64,000 bases of DNA, taken from the NCBI RefSeq assembly GCF_005937985.2, contig NZ_CP042172.1, positions 1,240,001-1,304,000 of the forward strand. Reading direction: 5' to 3'. Origin of the DNA: Arthrobacter sp. KBS0702. Its GTDB lineage: Bacteria; Actinomycetota; Actinomycetes; Actinomycetales; Micrococcaceae. The position numbers and the translations under genes were made by a program. This document shows, piece after piece, positions 8,006-16,835 of this stretch (position 1 is its first letter; each line of letters opens with the position of its first letter). A model generated the notes under the pieces. The model was not told where the DNA came from, ran no database searches, and saw only the letters and a program-made list of their open reading frames with translations.

Positions 8006-8614
8006 CTACCCGTCGATTTTGTCGGCGAGGTCCTGGAGCCTGAGCCGCAACGCGGGCCAGGCTGCCGCGAAGCCAGGGTGAAGCTCCTTCTTACTCACGC
8101 CCTCAAGGCTGACCCACTGCAACTCAAGGCTCTCCGGGTCGCTGATGGCCGGTTCAAAGGGCTCGATGACCTGGGCGGCGACCGTCGTATAGGACCAGTA
8201 GCCGACGTCGAAGACCGAGGTGAACAGCACCCGGACGGCTGCGGACGGGACGGCCGCTTCCTCTTTGGCCTCCCGGAGCGCGCCGTTGACGGCGTCTTCA
8301 CCTTGATGCAGGGCACCGCCGGGAAGTCCCCACGTGCCGCCGTGGTCGCTCCACGTGGCCCGGTGCTGAAGCAGTACGCCCTTTTCGGCGTCGTGCACTA
8401 GCAGACCGGCGGAGCCGAAGCGCCCCCAGAAACGGCCCCGCTCGCCCTCAACCCAGGCATCGCCGGGGTCGCGCGGCCCCAGCGGGCGGCGGGGCTCAAG
8501 GTACGGATTGCGCTGCGGCTCCTCCTGTTGCGGCTCCTCCCGTTGCGATTCGTCCTGCGGCGGCGTTCCGGCTGGCGGCGTTCCGGCTGGCTGCGGTGAG
8601 ACTGGGCTGTCCAT
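8006..8614 (-). CDS. Nudix hydrolase
   Basis: The 202-aa product hydrolyses a nucleoside diphosphate linked to another moiety; substrate unknown. The Nudix box is GGALHQGEDAVNGALREAKEEAAV (residues 99-122). It keeps the REXXEE core but has Ala where the consensus has Gly near the end. The first 40 residues are low-complexity, with short repeats PAGTP/PAGTP and EEPQQ/EEPQR, and are probably disordered. The start codon may therefore be further in. A conserved WEV-type substrate region is not obvious. It converges on the MarR gene. Confidence 0.9.
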   Translation of the reverse strand: MDSPVSPQPAGTPPAGTPPQDESQREEPQQEEPQRNPYLEPRRPLGPRDPGDAWVEGERGRFWGRFGSAGLLVHDAEKGVLLQHRATWSDHGGTWGLPGGALHQGEDAVNGALREAKEEAAVPSAAVRVLFTSVFDVGYWSYTTVAAQVIEPFEPAISDPESLELQWVSLEGVSKKELHPGFAAAWPALRLRLQDLADKIDG

Positions 8615-8784
8615 CCCGATAGTCTGCCATTTCTGGGGTTGGCGTGCTCCCTGGCCGCCCGCGCCCGTGTTTGGCGCACCTCACAATGTCTGAGCCCCTC
8701 GGTTGAATTGGTTAGTGGGAATCGGTGCAGCTCTCATCGCTCGTCCGGCCAGTATCACCGGCGGGCTGCTCCCGCGCCTGCATG

Positions 8785-8828
8785 AGGAGCCTGCCGCAGG
8801 CGGTTCAGGAGCCTGCCGCAGGCGGTTC
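8785..8828. repeat. Two tandem 22-base repeats with internal palindrome
   Basis: Two identical, adjacent 22-base units (8785-8806, 8807-8828) each contain the palindrome GCCTGC-C-GCAGGC. They are REP-like and lie about 45 bases upstream of the 13E12 gene. Confidence 0.9.
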
Positions 8829-8871
8829 TGCTGCCGCGAATAATGTCGTAGGTCCTTGGTTGGATTGATTC

Positions 8872-10470
8872 ATGGGAACCAGTGCAGCGGTCACCTTAGC
8901 TCCGGTCATTCGGCCGGATGATGATGTCCGCCGCGGCTACGCACTGGAACTCGAAGACCTCCTCAGCCGGCTCCAGCGGTTGAGTGCGACGGCGGCCCGC
9001 AACGCGGCGCTGATGGACTTTGGCGAGGCGTCCGGGTTCGCCGGCCGGGTCGAGGAAGCCTCCCGGGCCGTGGAGTACCTGCAACTGGTGGCTGCCGGGG
9101 CCGTGGACCGCACCCGCAAGGAAGCCGCCGCTGCCGGCAGTGCCCGGGTGCTCGATGACGGCTACCGCAAGACCGGGGAGTTCCTGCGGGAGCGGCTGCA
9201 GATCAGCGCTGCCGAGGCCCACCGGCGCCTGTCCCTGGCCTGGGACGTGCTGCCCCGCACCGGGATGACCGGCCAGCCGCTCCCGCCCGTGCGCGAGGAA
9301 CTCGCCGCGGCCCTGGCCGCCGGGTCCGTGCCGTCCCGCTCGGCGACGATCATCGCCCAGGCGCTGGGCCGGGTCCGGCCCTTCTGCGACCCGGAGACGG
9401 CCGCCCGGATGGAACACGCCCTGACCCGCACCGCGGCCGAGCACGACCCGGACTTCCTGGCCCGGATCGCGAGGCGCTGGGTGGACGCGATCGACCAGGA
9501 CGGCGCCGAACCCTCCGAGGAGCTCCTCCGCCAACTCCAGGGCGCCTTCATCCGCAAACCCCGCCACGGCCTGCAGCACCTGGAAATCTTCGCCACCACC
9601 GAACAGTTCGAACACCTCCTCACCGTGATGAACACCGCCACCAACCCCCGCACCACCGCGGCCGGAGCCGGCGGAGCCGAGGGCGAATCGGGCGGCAGTG
9701 ACACCGCCGCGCAAGTCGGTGTGGGCGCGGCGGCCGGCTCGGACGGCACGGACGCGGGCGGGTTCGTGCCGAACCAGCTGGACCGGCGGTCCCGGCCGCA
9801 GAAACTCCTCGACGGCCTCGTCGGCGGCTGCAAAGTCGCCCTCGCCTCGGGAGGATTGCCCGCCGCGGGAGGACTCCGGCCCCAGGTCATGGTCACCATC
9901 GACTACCGCGACCTCCTCGACCGGCTCCACCAGCTGACCGACGCCGGGGAAGCTGGGAAGTTGGAAGGGACCGTGGACGCCGCCAAGTTCGGCTGGGCCG
10001 GGGACGCCCGCGGACCTGGCGCCGACGCTACCGGCCCGTTCGGGTTCACCGGCACCGGCACCCTGGCGTTCACCGGACCCGTCACAGCCGCGACCATCCG
10101 CAAAATCGCCTGCGACGCCGACATCATCCCCGTCCTGCTCGGATCCCGGGGCCGAATCCTGGACATCGGCCGCACCAGCCGCATCTTCCCGCCACACATC
10201 CGCAAAGCCCTCACCGCCCGCGACCAAGGCTGCGCCTTCCCCGGCTGCACCATCCCCGCCCCCTGGTGCGAAGCCCACCACATCACCTACTGGTCCCACG
10301 GCGGCACCACCAGCACAGACAACGGAACACTCCTTTGTTCCCACCATCACCACCTGATCCACAAAGAACAATGGACCATCCAGCCCCGCAACGGCATCCC
10401 CTGGTTCATCCCGCCACCCCACCTCGACCCCCAACAAACCCCCCGACGAAACCACTACTTCAGATCGTGA
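8872..10470 (+). CDS. 13E12-repeat/DUF222 HNH endonuclease
   Basis: The 532-aa product has an N-terminal DUF222 (13E12) helical region (about residues 20-330). An Ala/Gly-rich low-complexity insert sits near residues 262-300. The C-terminal HNH domain reads CAFPGC...WCEAHHITYWSHGG...DNGTLLCSHHHHLIH. The two CxxC-type elements and the His-His pair bind zinc and metal. These multicopy actinobacterial proteins are widespread and often transposed, and their cellular role is not established. The start region (GGGAACCAGTGCAGC) has a degenerate second copy about 160 bases upstream. Tandem repeats between the two suggest past rearrangement. No SOS box was seen upstream. Confidence 0.93.
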   Translation: MGTSAAVTLAPVIRPDDDVRRGYALELEDLLSRLQRLSATAARNAALMDFGEASGFAGRVEEASRAVEYLQLVAAGAVDRTRKEAAAAGSARVLDDGYRKTGEFLRERLQISAAEAHRRLSLAWDVLPRTGMTGQPLPPVREELAAALAAGSVPSRSATIIAQALGRVRPFCDPETAARMEHALTRTAAEHDPDFLARIARRWVDAIDQDGAEPSEELLRQLQGAFIRKPRHGLQHLEIFATTEQFEHLLTVMNTATNPRTTAAGAGGAEGESGGSDTAAQVGVGAAAGSDGTDAGGFVPNQLDRRSRPQKLLDGLVGGCKVALASGGLPAAGGLRPQVMVTIDYRDLLDRLHQLTDAGEAGKLEGTVDAAKFGWAGDARGPGADATGPFGFTGTGTLAFTGPVTAATIRKIACDADIIPVLLGSRGRILDIGRTSRIFPPHIRKALTARDQGCAFPGCTIPAPWCEAHHITYWSHGGTTSTDNGTLLCSHHHHLIHKEQWTIQPRNGIPWFIPPPHLDPQQTPRRNHYFRS

Positions 10471-10521
10471 AGGACGCTGCCGGCCAACTGGGGGATTCCG
10501 GTCAGAACGGTTGGGCGCCGA

Positions 10522-11866
10522 CTAGGGAAGGAGTGCTTCTTCCTCGGAAAGTTGCTGTTCCTCGATCCGCGCGTCCCGGAACCCGGAGAAGAGCAGCACG
10601 AGAGAGGACAGCAGCAGGAAGGCTGCGGCCGCCCAGAGCGCCGTGTCGGTGCCCGCCACGATGGCTATGATGCCGCCCAAGGGAGCTCCGAGGACGATCA
10701 TTCCTCGGTTTATCGAACGCATCGTAGCGCTCATTCGGGCGATGAGCCTGTCAGGAGTTACGGCCTGTCGGTAGCCCATTTCCAGCGGCCCTTCGACGCC
10801 CATGGCCATGCCGAAGAGCAACTGCCCCAGACCGGCCACAATAAACGCAGCCCACAGCTGTCCCGGCCAGTGCAGCGGAGAACCATAAGTCTCGCCGGTG
10901 TGGGTCGCGCCCGCGGTGAGTGGTGCCAGTGCCACCAAGGCGACCGCAAACGGCTGGGCCAGACGTGAGGCAACGATGGCGTTACCGGTACCCCAGCGGC
11001 TCCCAAGCCGGGTGGACACAGTGGTCCCGACTACTGCCCCTATTCCGGAGCACCCCATGACCAGGCCCAGACCCAAAGCACCAAGTCCGAGGTCATTCAG
11101 AATCACGGTCGGAAGGACCGCACCGAGGATGGAGGAGCCTATGAACCAGATGTGGCTGCTCCACGCCATGGGCGCCAGATGGGAGTGGCCATAGACCCAT
11201 TGCAGGCCCTCTGCGGCCTTCTGGTGGAGTCTTTGTTTGCGCCCTGATGGCGGGTGGCGGGGTGGCCGTTCCAGAGTGAGAAGCACTGCTGCGGAGAAGA
11301 AGTACGAGGCAGCGTCGATAAGAATGCCCACGGGCGCGGTCACCAACGCCACCAGGCCGCCGGCTAGGGCACTTCCCGTAGTTTGGGCCACGGTGTCGCT
11401 TTGCTGCAGCCGGGCATTCGCGCGAATGAGCAAGGATCTGGGGACCAGTTGGGGGAGAAAGCTCTGGTACGCGGCGTCGCTGGTCAGCGCCAGGGTCCCA
11501 AAGGCGAACATCAGGATCATCAAAATCGGAACCGAGATGGTGCCCGTCATTGCGGCCAGACACACGACGGCGAGAATCAGGCCGCGGCCGAAGTCTCCGC
11601 CGACGAGGATTGTGCGGCGAGGGAACCTGTCGATCCACACACCGGCAACTTCCGAAAAGCAGGTACGGGGTCCACCGGGCAGCATTGACCAGGCCCTGGT
11701 CCAGTGGTGTGCCGCTCATTGTCACCAAAATCAGGACAGACAAGGCCAAGGTGGTGATGTAGGTGCCGAAATCGGACACCGTCGAGGCCAACCAGAACCT
11801 GACAAATGCCGGATAGTGGCGAAGCTTCGATTCCGGTGCCAAAGAACTGCCGCCAGAGACTCCCAT
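10522..11866 (-). pseudogene. MFS transporter interrupted by a frameshift
   Basis: Read on the minus strand, ATG 11866 starts a normal MFS N-terminus (HYPAFVRFWLASTVSDFGTY...ARWTPYLLFG), which then leaves frame. The next frame resumes with VAGVWIDRFPRRTILVGGD, the classic loop 2-3 motif, and continues to a full-length C-terminus (EEQQLSEEEALLP). The break lies near 11647-11656, where the sequence is one base off from a continuous protein of about 447 aa. Family members of this size have twelve helices and export drugs or siderophores. This is either a recent inactivating mutation or a sequence error. An ATG at 11685 opens the downstream frame but would delete the first two helices. Confidence 0.85.
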
Positions 11867-12010
11867 GTTTTCCCCATCACCTCGTTGGCATAGAGCCTAG
11901 CGGTGACATAAAGCCTGGCAGCCAAAAGAGCACGTCAGTAGAAGCCGGGGAATCGCCCCCGGCCGACCCTGGAGGTAGATGATCGGAGCATCGGATGCAA
12001 TAGTGGCGGG

Positions 12011-12775
12011 ATGATCAACCAGCAGCAGCTCTGGGACGACGAGGCCGCGAGGCACTACGACACTCCCGGCGAGGGAATGTTCTCGCCGGAAGTAATCGGT
12101 CCCACGGTCGAAGTTCTGGCAGAACTCGCAGGCGACGGCAGGGCCGTTGAGTTCGCCGTCGGCACGGGCCGGGTGGCCATCCCCCTGGCGGACGCCGGGG
12201 TCCAGGTCAGCGGCATCGAACTGTCCCATGCGATGATCTCCCGCCTGCGTGAGAAGGTCACCGAGGACCAGATTCCCGTCGTCCAGGGCGACATGACCGA
12301 GGAAGTTGCGGGCGAGGATTTCTCGCTGGCGATCCTGGTGTTCAACACGATCGCGAACCTGCTGACACAGGATGAGCAGGTTCGGTGTTTCCAGAACGCC
12401 GCCCGTCATCTGGCGCCCGGCGGCCGCTTCGTGATTGAGCTCTGGGTGCCGCAGTTGCGATCGCTGCCACCCGGACACGGGGGCACGGTTGAGGTGAGCC
12501 GGCCCGGGTACCTGCTGGTCGATACCTACGATGTGCTGCATCAGCACGTTGTCTCGCACCATGTGCGGTTCGGCCCGGACCTTTCCGACGGGCGGGAGGC
12601 CCGGATCGGACGGACGCCACACCGGTACATCTGGCCGAGCGAGCTCGACCTCATGGCCCGGCTGGCCGGGTTCGAGCTGGAATACAGATGGGCGGACTGG
12701 GACCGCAGCGAATTCACCGCGGATTCCCGTAGCCACGTTTCGGTGTACCGGCTCAGGCGGCCCGCGGGCAGATGA
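12011..12775 (+). CDS. Class I SAM-dependent methyltransferase
   Basis: The 254-aa product transfers a methyl group from SAM to an unknown acceptor. Motif I is EFAVGTGRVAIPLADAG (about residues 47-63) and motif II is SGIELSHAMI. The QGDMTE aspartate and the post-motif LAPGGRFVIELW are also present. The C-terminal half (RYIWPSELDLMARLAGFELEYRWADW) matches the tail of small-molecule methyltransferases annotated as ubiquinone/menaquinone-like. No strong ribosome-binding site precedes the ATG. It is divergent from the broken MFS gene. Confidence 0.88.
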   Translation: MINQQQLWDDEAARHYDTPGEGMFSPEVIGPTVEVLAELAGDGRAVEFAVGTGRVAIPLADAGVQVSGIELSHAMISRLREKVTEDQIPVVQGDMTEEVAGEDFSLAILVFNTIANLLTQDEQVRCFQNAARHLAPGGRFVIELWVPQLRSLPPGHGGTVEVSRPGYLLVDTYDVLHQHVVSHHVRFGPDLSDGREARIGRTPHRYIWPSELDLMARLAGFELEYRWADWDRSEFTADSRSHVSVYRLRRPAGR

Positions 12776-12811
12776 CTTGCCATACCGCTGAGGGGCCTTA
12801 GACTCGGCCAC

Positions 12812-13360
12812 ATGGCTGGTCTTGGGGGAGCGAAAACAGTCCGCTGCGTTGTGGTGCTCATGATGGGCGTGTCTCTGGCCGGAAGCCTGGCCGCCTGCGC
12901 GTACGAGGACGAAGGAGATCCGCAGCAGGCGGCAGCGAGCGAAGGCCCCCGGCCCGCGCGAACCCTCCCTGCGAAGGACGCGGACGTGCTGGCCGTGGAA
13001 GCGCGCAATTACGCTGAACTGGAGCAGCGCCTGGGTACGGCCCCCGGATCGGTCCTGCTGGCCGATGCCGGCCCCGCCGACGGGCCCGGTGTCGGCTTCC
13101 GCAAAGCCGCCACCGTCACGACTGCCGGACCCTACACCGTCACCACGGCGTGCGTCGGCATCCCGCGCGCCCAGATCTACCTCTCCCAAGGGATCCCCGG
13201 CGACACCGATCATCAGGTGTTCGAAGTCGATTGCTCAGGAACCCGGACGCAAGTCATCCAGCTCCAGACGGGGTACATCGCCGCTCAGCTGTTGGGGCGC
13301 CGCGACCCCACGGAGGCCTGGACCGGGGCGGTTGCCGGGATCCGGATCACCTTCGGCTGA
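12812..13360 (+). CDS. Putative lipoprotein
   Basis: A 182-aa product with a signal peptide and lipobox (GVSLAGSLAAC; lipidated Cys near residue 29), so it is predicted to be anchored outside the membrane. The mature part is acidic at first and then shows a strand-rich region with two further Cys (TACVG and VDCSG) that could form a disulfide. No enzymatic motif or family is recognised. It converges with another lipoprotein gene; the stops are 15 bases apart. Confidence 0.75.
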   Translation: MAGLGGAKTVRCVVVLMMGVSLAGSLAACAYEDEGDPQQAAASEGPRPARTLPAKDADVLAVEARNYAELEQRLGTAPGSVLLADAGPADGPGVGFRKAATVTTAGPYTVTTACVGIPRAQIYLSQGIPGDTDHQVFEVDCSGTRTQVIQLQTGYIAAQLLGRRDPTEAWTGAVAGIRITFG

Positions 13361-13375
13361 GCCAAGAATCGCGAG

Positions 13376-13825
13376 TCAGCCCGTCGTGAAGGGGAGTGGG
13401 GTGCCCGCCGGGAACGGAACGGCGCCCTGGTCCGGCGTCATGGTGAACCATTCGCCGTTCTGCTGGGTGAGGAAGAAAAGTTGGCGGCCGCCGGCGTCGA
13501 GCGGATCGCCGTTGGGGTAGGACGCTCCACACGTGACCGGCATCGATGCGATGCGGACGGACCCCTCGCTAAGACCGCCCTTGAGCACCTGCTCCACTTC
13601 CACCACATGGACATTGGCCTGGTACGCGTAGATCCGCACCTCACCGTCCCGCTTCACCGCTGTGCCGACCAGAACCGCGCCGGCGTGGTCGAAGCGCTGT
13701 TGCATGGTCTCGAACCGGACCCAGTCGACGCAGGCATCCGTGCGGGGGCCCGGCACCAGCCAGCAACCGCTTAGCAACCCACACAGCAGAACACCGATGG
13801 TCGTCGCCCCTGCGAGTCTCCGCAT
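13376..13825 (-). CDS. Putative lipoprotein
   Basis: A 149-aa secreted product with lipobox LLCGLLSGC (Cys near residue 21). The mature domain includes GAVLVGTAV, NVHVVEVEQVLKG and a terminal LFFLTQQNGEWFTMTP. This is an OB-like beta pattern seen in actinobacterial surface proteins that resemble tissue-inhibitor-type folds. Two more Cys (DACVDW, VTCGAS) could pair. The fold remark is an impression only; function is unknown. It is divergent from the P-loop gene. Confidence 0.72.
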   Translation of the reverse strand: MRRLAGATTIGVLLCGLLSGCWLVPGPRTDACVDWVRFETMQQRFDHAGAVLVGTAVKRDGEVRIYAYQANVHVVEVEQVLKGGLSEGSVRIASMPVTCGASYPNGDPLDAGGRQLFFLTQQNGEWFTMTPDQGAVPFPAGTPLPFTTG

Positions 13826-13914
13826 GATCGAACCCTAGCCGCCGGCAGGAGCGCCGTCCATGGACTGCGGACACGCTGCCGCTGCAGGGTGACCAGGCCT
13901 GGAACCAGTGTGGC

Positions 13915-14496
13915 ATGCTGAATCCCGTGCAACCCCTGAGCCCGCCCGCAGCGCCGTCGCGCGTCCTCTTCTACGGTGTCACCGGAAGCGGCAAGTCCTC
14001 GGCTGCCCGCGCCTATGCGGCCCGGACCGGCCTCCCTGAGTACTCCGCCGACGACGACATCGGCTGGCTGCCGGGCTGGCGTCAACCGAGCACTGAGGAG
14101 CAGCGGGAGCTCGCGGCGCGTATCGCCGGCCAGGATCAGTGGGTGCTCGACAGCGCCTACGGTGTCTGGCGCGACCTGGTGGTCCCGCGCGCCGAGCTGA
14201 TCGTGGGACTGGACTACCCGCGCTGGGTCTCGCTGCTCAGGCTGGTGCGCCGCTCTCTGCGCCGGGTCGTTGCCCGCGAGGAAGTCTGCAACGGGAACCG
14301 GGAAACGTTCGGCCGCCTCATCGCCCCCGACTCAATCATCGGCTGGCACTTCCGCTCATTCAGCCGCAAACGGCGGGTCATGCGCGAACTCAAGAGCGCC
14401 CCCGGCGCGGCCGAGGTCCTCATCTTCCGCCGGCCCCGCGAACTCGATGCGTGGCTTCAGCGGCTCCCGCAGGGAGATCCCCAAACCACCCGGTAG
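13915..14496 (+). CDS. P-loop kinase-like protein (topology-modulation/FlaR type)
   Basis: A 193-aa NTP-binding protein with Walker A GVTGSGKSSAARAYA near residues 21-35. The segments SADDDIGWLPGW and DQWVLDSAYGVWRDLVVPRAELIVGLDYPRWVSLLRLVRRSLRR are characteristic of adenylate-kinase-like proteins annotated as DNA topology modulation protein. A basic C-terminal half would form the lid. The true substrate is unknown. GTG 13927 is an alternative start. Its 3' end overlaps the open frame of the decayed DUF937 gene on the other strand. Confidence 0.82.
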   Translation: MLNPVQPLSPPAAPSRVLFYGVTGSGKSSAARAYAARTGLPEYSADDDIGWLPGWRQPSTEEQRELAARIAGQDQWVLDSAYGVWRDLVVPRAELIVGLDYPRWVSLLRLVRRSLRRVVAREEVCNGNRETFGRLIAPDSIIGWHFRSFSRKRRVMRELKSAPGAAEVLIFRRPRELDAWLQRLPQGDPQTTR

Positions 14497-14499
14497 GCC

Positions 14500-14694
14500 G
14501 CCGGACCTTTCGTCTCGGTGTCGACGGCGACCCTCTACTGCGGAAGCGCCCTGCCGCCTCCGGAGGCCGGTGTGGCGCCCCGGTGCTGGCACGGCGGCCT
14601 CCGCCGCGGCCTGGGCGCTCTGCCGGTCGGTTCCGAGCAGGTCGGCGAGCTGGTCCACCGGAATCTGCCCGAGGATGTCTTGGAGCTCAGTCAT
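14500..14694 (-). pseudogene. Decayed DUF937-domain gene
   Basis: From an ATG with AAGGAG just upstream, the first 37 residues (MTELQDILGQIPVDQLADLL...AAAEAAVPA) match the start of the DUF937 family. They then run into unrelated Arg-rich sequence where the Gly/Asn-rich second half should be. A piece resembling the DUF937 C-terminal VDT motif appears in another frame near 14520. The frame stays open to 14356, antisense to the P-loop gene. This looks like a deletion/frameshift remnant rather than a functional gene. Confidence 0.55.
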
Positions 14695-14954
14695 GGCCTT
14701 CTCCTTCACCCGCGGGCCGCGCCGCGGACATTGGTGGCGCCGCCGGCCGCATTGCCGTCGCCGAACTGCTGCCCTTGCATCGAAGCCCGGTGCCCCGCGG
14801 CGGGGGAGGGACAGCCGGGAAGGCGCCTGCCGGCGCCCCCGACGTGCCCCGGCGCCGTCCGGGAACCGGGACGATTGCGGGTAATCTTAGAGAGTTCCGG
14901 AGCCGGCCCTGCCCCTCCGGAGGAGTTCATGGCAGGCAGCAAAAGGCGAGGTAG

Positions 14955-15959
14955 ATGGTCCACATCTGGAACGATCCGTCCGAAGTCCCGGCGGACTTCG
15001 GCCCGTCCGTGGTCACGTTCGGGAACTTCGACGGCGTGCACCGCGGCCACCAGCAGGTGCTGTCGCAGCTCATCCGCACCGCCCGCCTGAACCACGCCCG
15101 CGCCGTCGCGATCACCTTCGACCCGCACCCGGCACAGGTGCACCGCCCCGAATCCGCCCCCGAGCTGATCATGGGTCTGGAGGACAAACTCGTTGCCCTC
15201 GGCGAAGTGGGCCTGGACGCCGTCCTGGTGATGAAGTATTCGCTGGAACTGGCCAGCCTTACGCCGGAGGAGTTCGTATCCTCCGTGCTTGTCGACGCGC
15301 TCAAGGCCAGCCACGTCGTCATCGGCCACGACGCCCGCTTCGGCCGCGGCAACTCCGGGGACCTGGACACCATGAAGGAGCTGGGGAAGAAGCTGGGCTT
15401 CGACGTCCAGGTCATCAGCGAGTTCGGTTCCGAGGGTTACCCGCTGCACGGCCACCCCGGGGACGCCCCCGCCGCCGGGGCAGGGGACCGCCGCTGCTCC
15501 TCGACCTGGGTCCGGGAAGCGCTGCGGGAGGGCGACGTCGCCACAGCCGCCGCCGTCCTCGGCCGGCCGCACCGGATGCGCGGCGAAGTGGTCCACGGTG
15601 CCGCCCGCGGCCGCGACCTCGGTTTCCCCACCGCCAACCTCTCCGCCGACGCCACCGGGTACATCCCAGCGGACGGCATCTACGCCGGCTGGCTCGTTGA
15701 CCAGGCCGGCACCCGCTGGCCGGCCGCCATTTCCGTCGGCTCCAACCCGACCTTCGACGGCGTCAGCCGGCAGGTCGAGGCGCATGTGATCGACCGCCCG
15801 GAGGAAGCCGTGGAGGACTTCGATCTCTACGGCCAGACAGTTGTCGTCGAGTTTGTGGCCCGCTTGCGGGGCATGGTCGCGTACCGTGGCCCTGAGGCGC
15901 TTGTCGAGCAGATGCGGCTGGACGTTGTCCAGGCCCACGACATCCTGACCGCGCGCTGA
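14955..15959 (+). CDS. ribF: Bifunctional riboflavin kinase/FAD synthetase
   Basis: RibF phosphorylates riboflavin to FMN and adenylates FMN to FAD. The 334-aa product has the N-terminal nucleotidyltransferase domain with FGNFDGVHRGHQ (residues 22-33). The C-terminal riboflavin kinase domain includes GRDLGFPTANL near residue 220 and GIYAGW. A Gly/Pro-rich linker (HPGDAPAAGAGD) separates them, a little longer than usual. In many actinobacteria ribF lies between truB and rpsO; here kynA and kynU are inserted between ribF and rpsO. The ATG was chosen by match to the family N-terminus; AAGGCGAGG lies just upstream. Confidence 0.97.
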   Translation: MVHIWNDPSEVPADFGPSVVTFGNFDGVHRGHQQVLSQLIRTARLNHARAVAITFDPHPAQVHRPESAPELIMGLEDKLVALGEVGLDAVLVMKYSLELASLTPEEFVSSVLVDALKASHVVIGHDARFGRGNSGDLDTMKELGKKLGFDVQVISEFGSEGYPLHGHPGDAPAAGAGDRRCSSTWVREALREGDVATAAAVLGRPHRMRGEVVHGAARGRDLGFPTANLSADATGYIPADGIYAGWLVDQAGTRWPAAISVGSNPTFDGVSRQVEAHVIDRPEEAVEDFDLYGQTVVVEFVARLRGMVAYRGPEALVEQMRLDVVQAHDILTAR

Positions 15960-15980
15960 GGCTAAGGAAAGGCACGACCC

Positions 15981-16835
15981 GTGACCATTGAGAAAAACAC
16001 GCGTGAGCTGGACAAGGACATTGTCCGTGACTTCAGCTCCCGGATGAGCTACGCCTCGTACCTGCAATTGCCGACGCTGCTCAGCGCCCAGCAACCGGTC
16101 AGCGCGCCGGAGCACCACGACGAAATGCTGTTCATCATCCAGCACCAGACCACGGAGCTGTGGCTCAAGCTGGTGCTGCACGAACTCCGCAGCGCAGCCG
16201 CCTGGCTCCGTGCCGACGACCTCGGTTCAGCGCTCAAGGCGATCGCCCGGGTCAAGCACATCCAGAAGACCCTGACCGAGCAGTGGTCCGTGCTCGCCAC
16301 CCTGACGCCCACCGAGTACTCCCAGTTCCGCGGCTTCCTGGGCAACTCCTCCGGGTTCCAGTCCAGCCAGTACCGGGCGGTGGAATTCCTGCTGGGCAAC
16401 AAGAACCGCAAGATGCTGCCGGTGTTTGAATCCGACCCGGAAGCCCACGCGATGCTGCTGGAGCTGTTGGAAGCCCCGAGCATCTACGACGATTTCCTCG
16501 CCTACCTCAAGCGCCAGGGCTTCGACGTTCCGGCGTCGGTGCTGGACCGCGATGTCAGCCAAGCCCACGAATTCTGCCCCGAGCTGGTCCCGGTGTTCAA
16601 GCACATCTACGAAAACGCGGCCAGCAACTGGGGCGCCTACGAGGCCTGCGAGGAACTCGTGGACCTCGAGGACAACTTCCAGCTCTGGCGCTTCCGGCAC
16701 CTGCGGACCGTGCAGCGCACCATCGGCATGAAGGCCGGGACCGGCGGATCCAGCGGTGCCGCGTTCCTGCAAAAGGCACTCGAGCTGACCTTCTTCCCCG
16801 AGCTCTTCGCGGTCCGCACGGAGATCGGCCAGTGA
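15981..16835 (+). CDS. kynA: Tryptophan 2,3-dioxygenase
   Basis: A heme enzyme that oxidises L-tryptophan to N-formylkynurenine, the first step of the kynurenine pathway. The 284-aa product has the full family pattern. This comprises the distal-side H55 in FIIQHQTTELWLK, the substrate loop RGFLGNSSGFQSSQYR, the axial heme ligand H240 in WRFRHLRTVQRTIGMKAGTGGSSG, and LFPELF near the end. GTG start; AAGGAAAGG is upstream. It overlaps kynU by 4 nt, so the two enzymes are coupled. It follows ribF by 21 bases. Confidence 0.97.
   Translation: MTIEKNTRELDKDIVRDFSSRMSYASYLQLPTLLSAQQPVSAPEHHDEMLFIIQHQTTELWLKLVLHELRSAAAWLRADDLGSALKAIARVKHIQKTLTEQWSVLATLTPTEYSQFRGFLGNSSGFQSSQYRAVEFLLGNKNRKMLPVFESDPEAHAMLLELLEAPSIYDDFLAYLKRQGFDVPASVLDRDVSQAHEFCPELVPVFKHIYENAASNWGAYEACEELVDLEDNFQLWRFRHLRTVQRTIGMKAGTGGSSGAAFLQKALELTFFPELFAVRTEIGQ

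Noticed and set aside
8785..8828. CRISPR-like tandem repeat
   Set aside because: Two adjacent 22-base units with no spacers and no cas genes; a REP-type duplication explains it.
14930..15090. An ATG with GGAGG upstream at 14930 that begins MAGSKRRGRWST
   Set aside because: It runs into ribF out of frame and has no recognisable content. The ribosome-binding site is tempting, but the ribF start at 14955 fits the family.
14706..16181. A 491-codon antisense frame over ribF and kynA
   Set aside because: It covers two certain genes; composition is the reverse complement of their codons.
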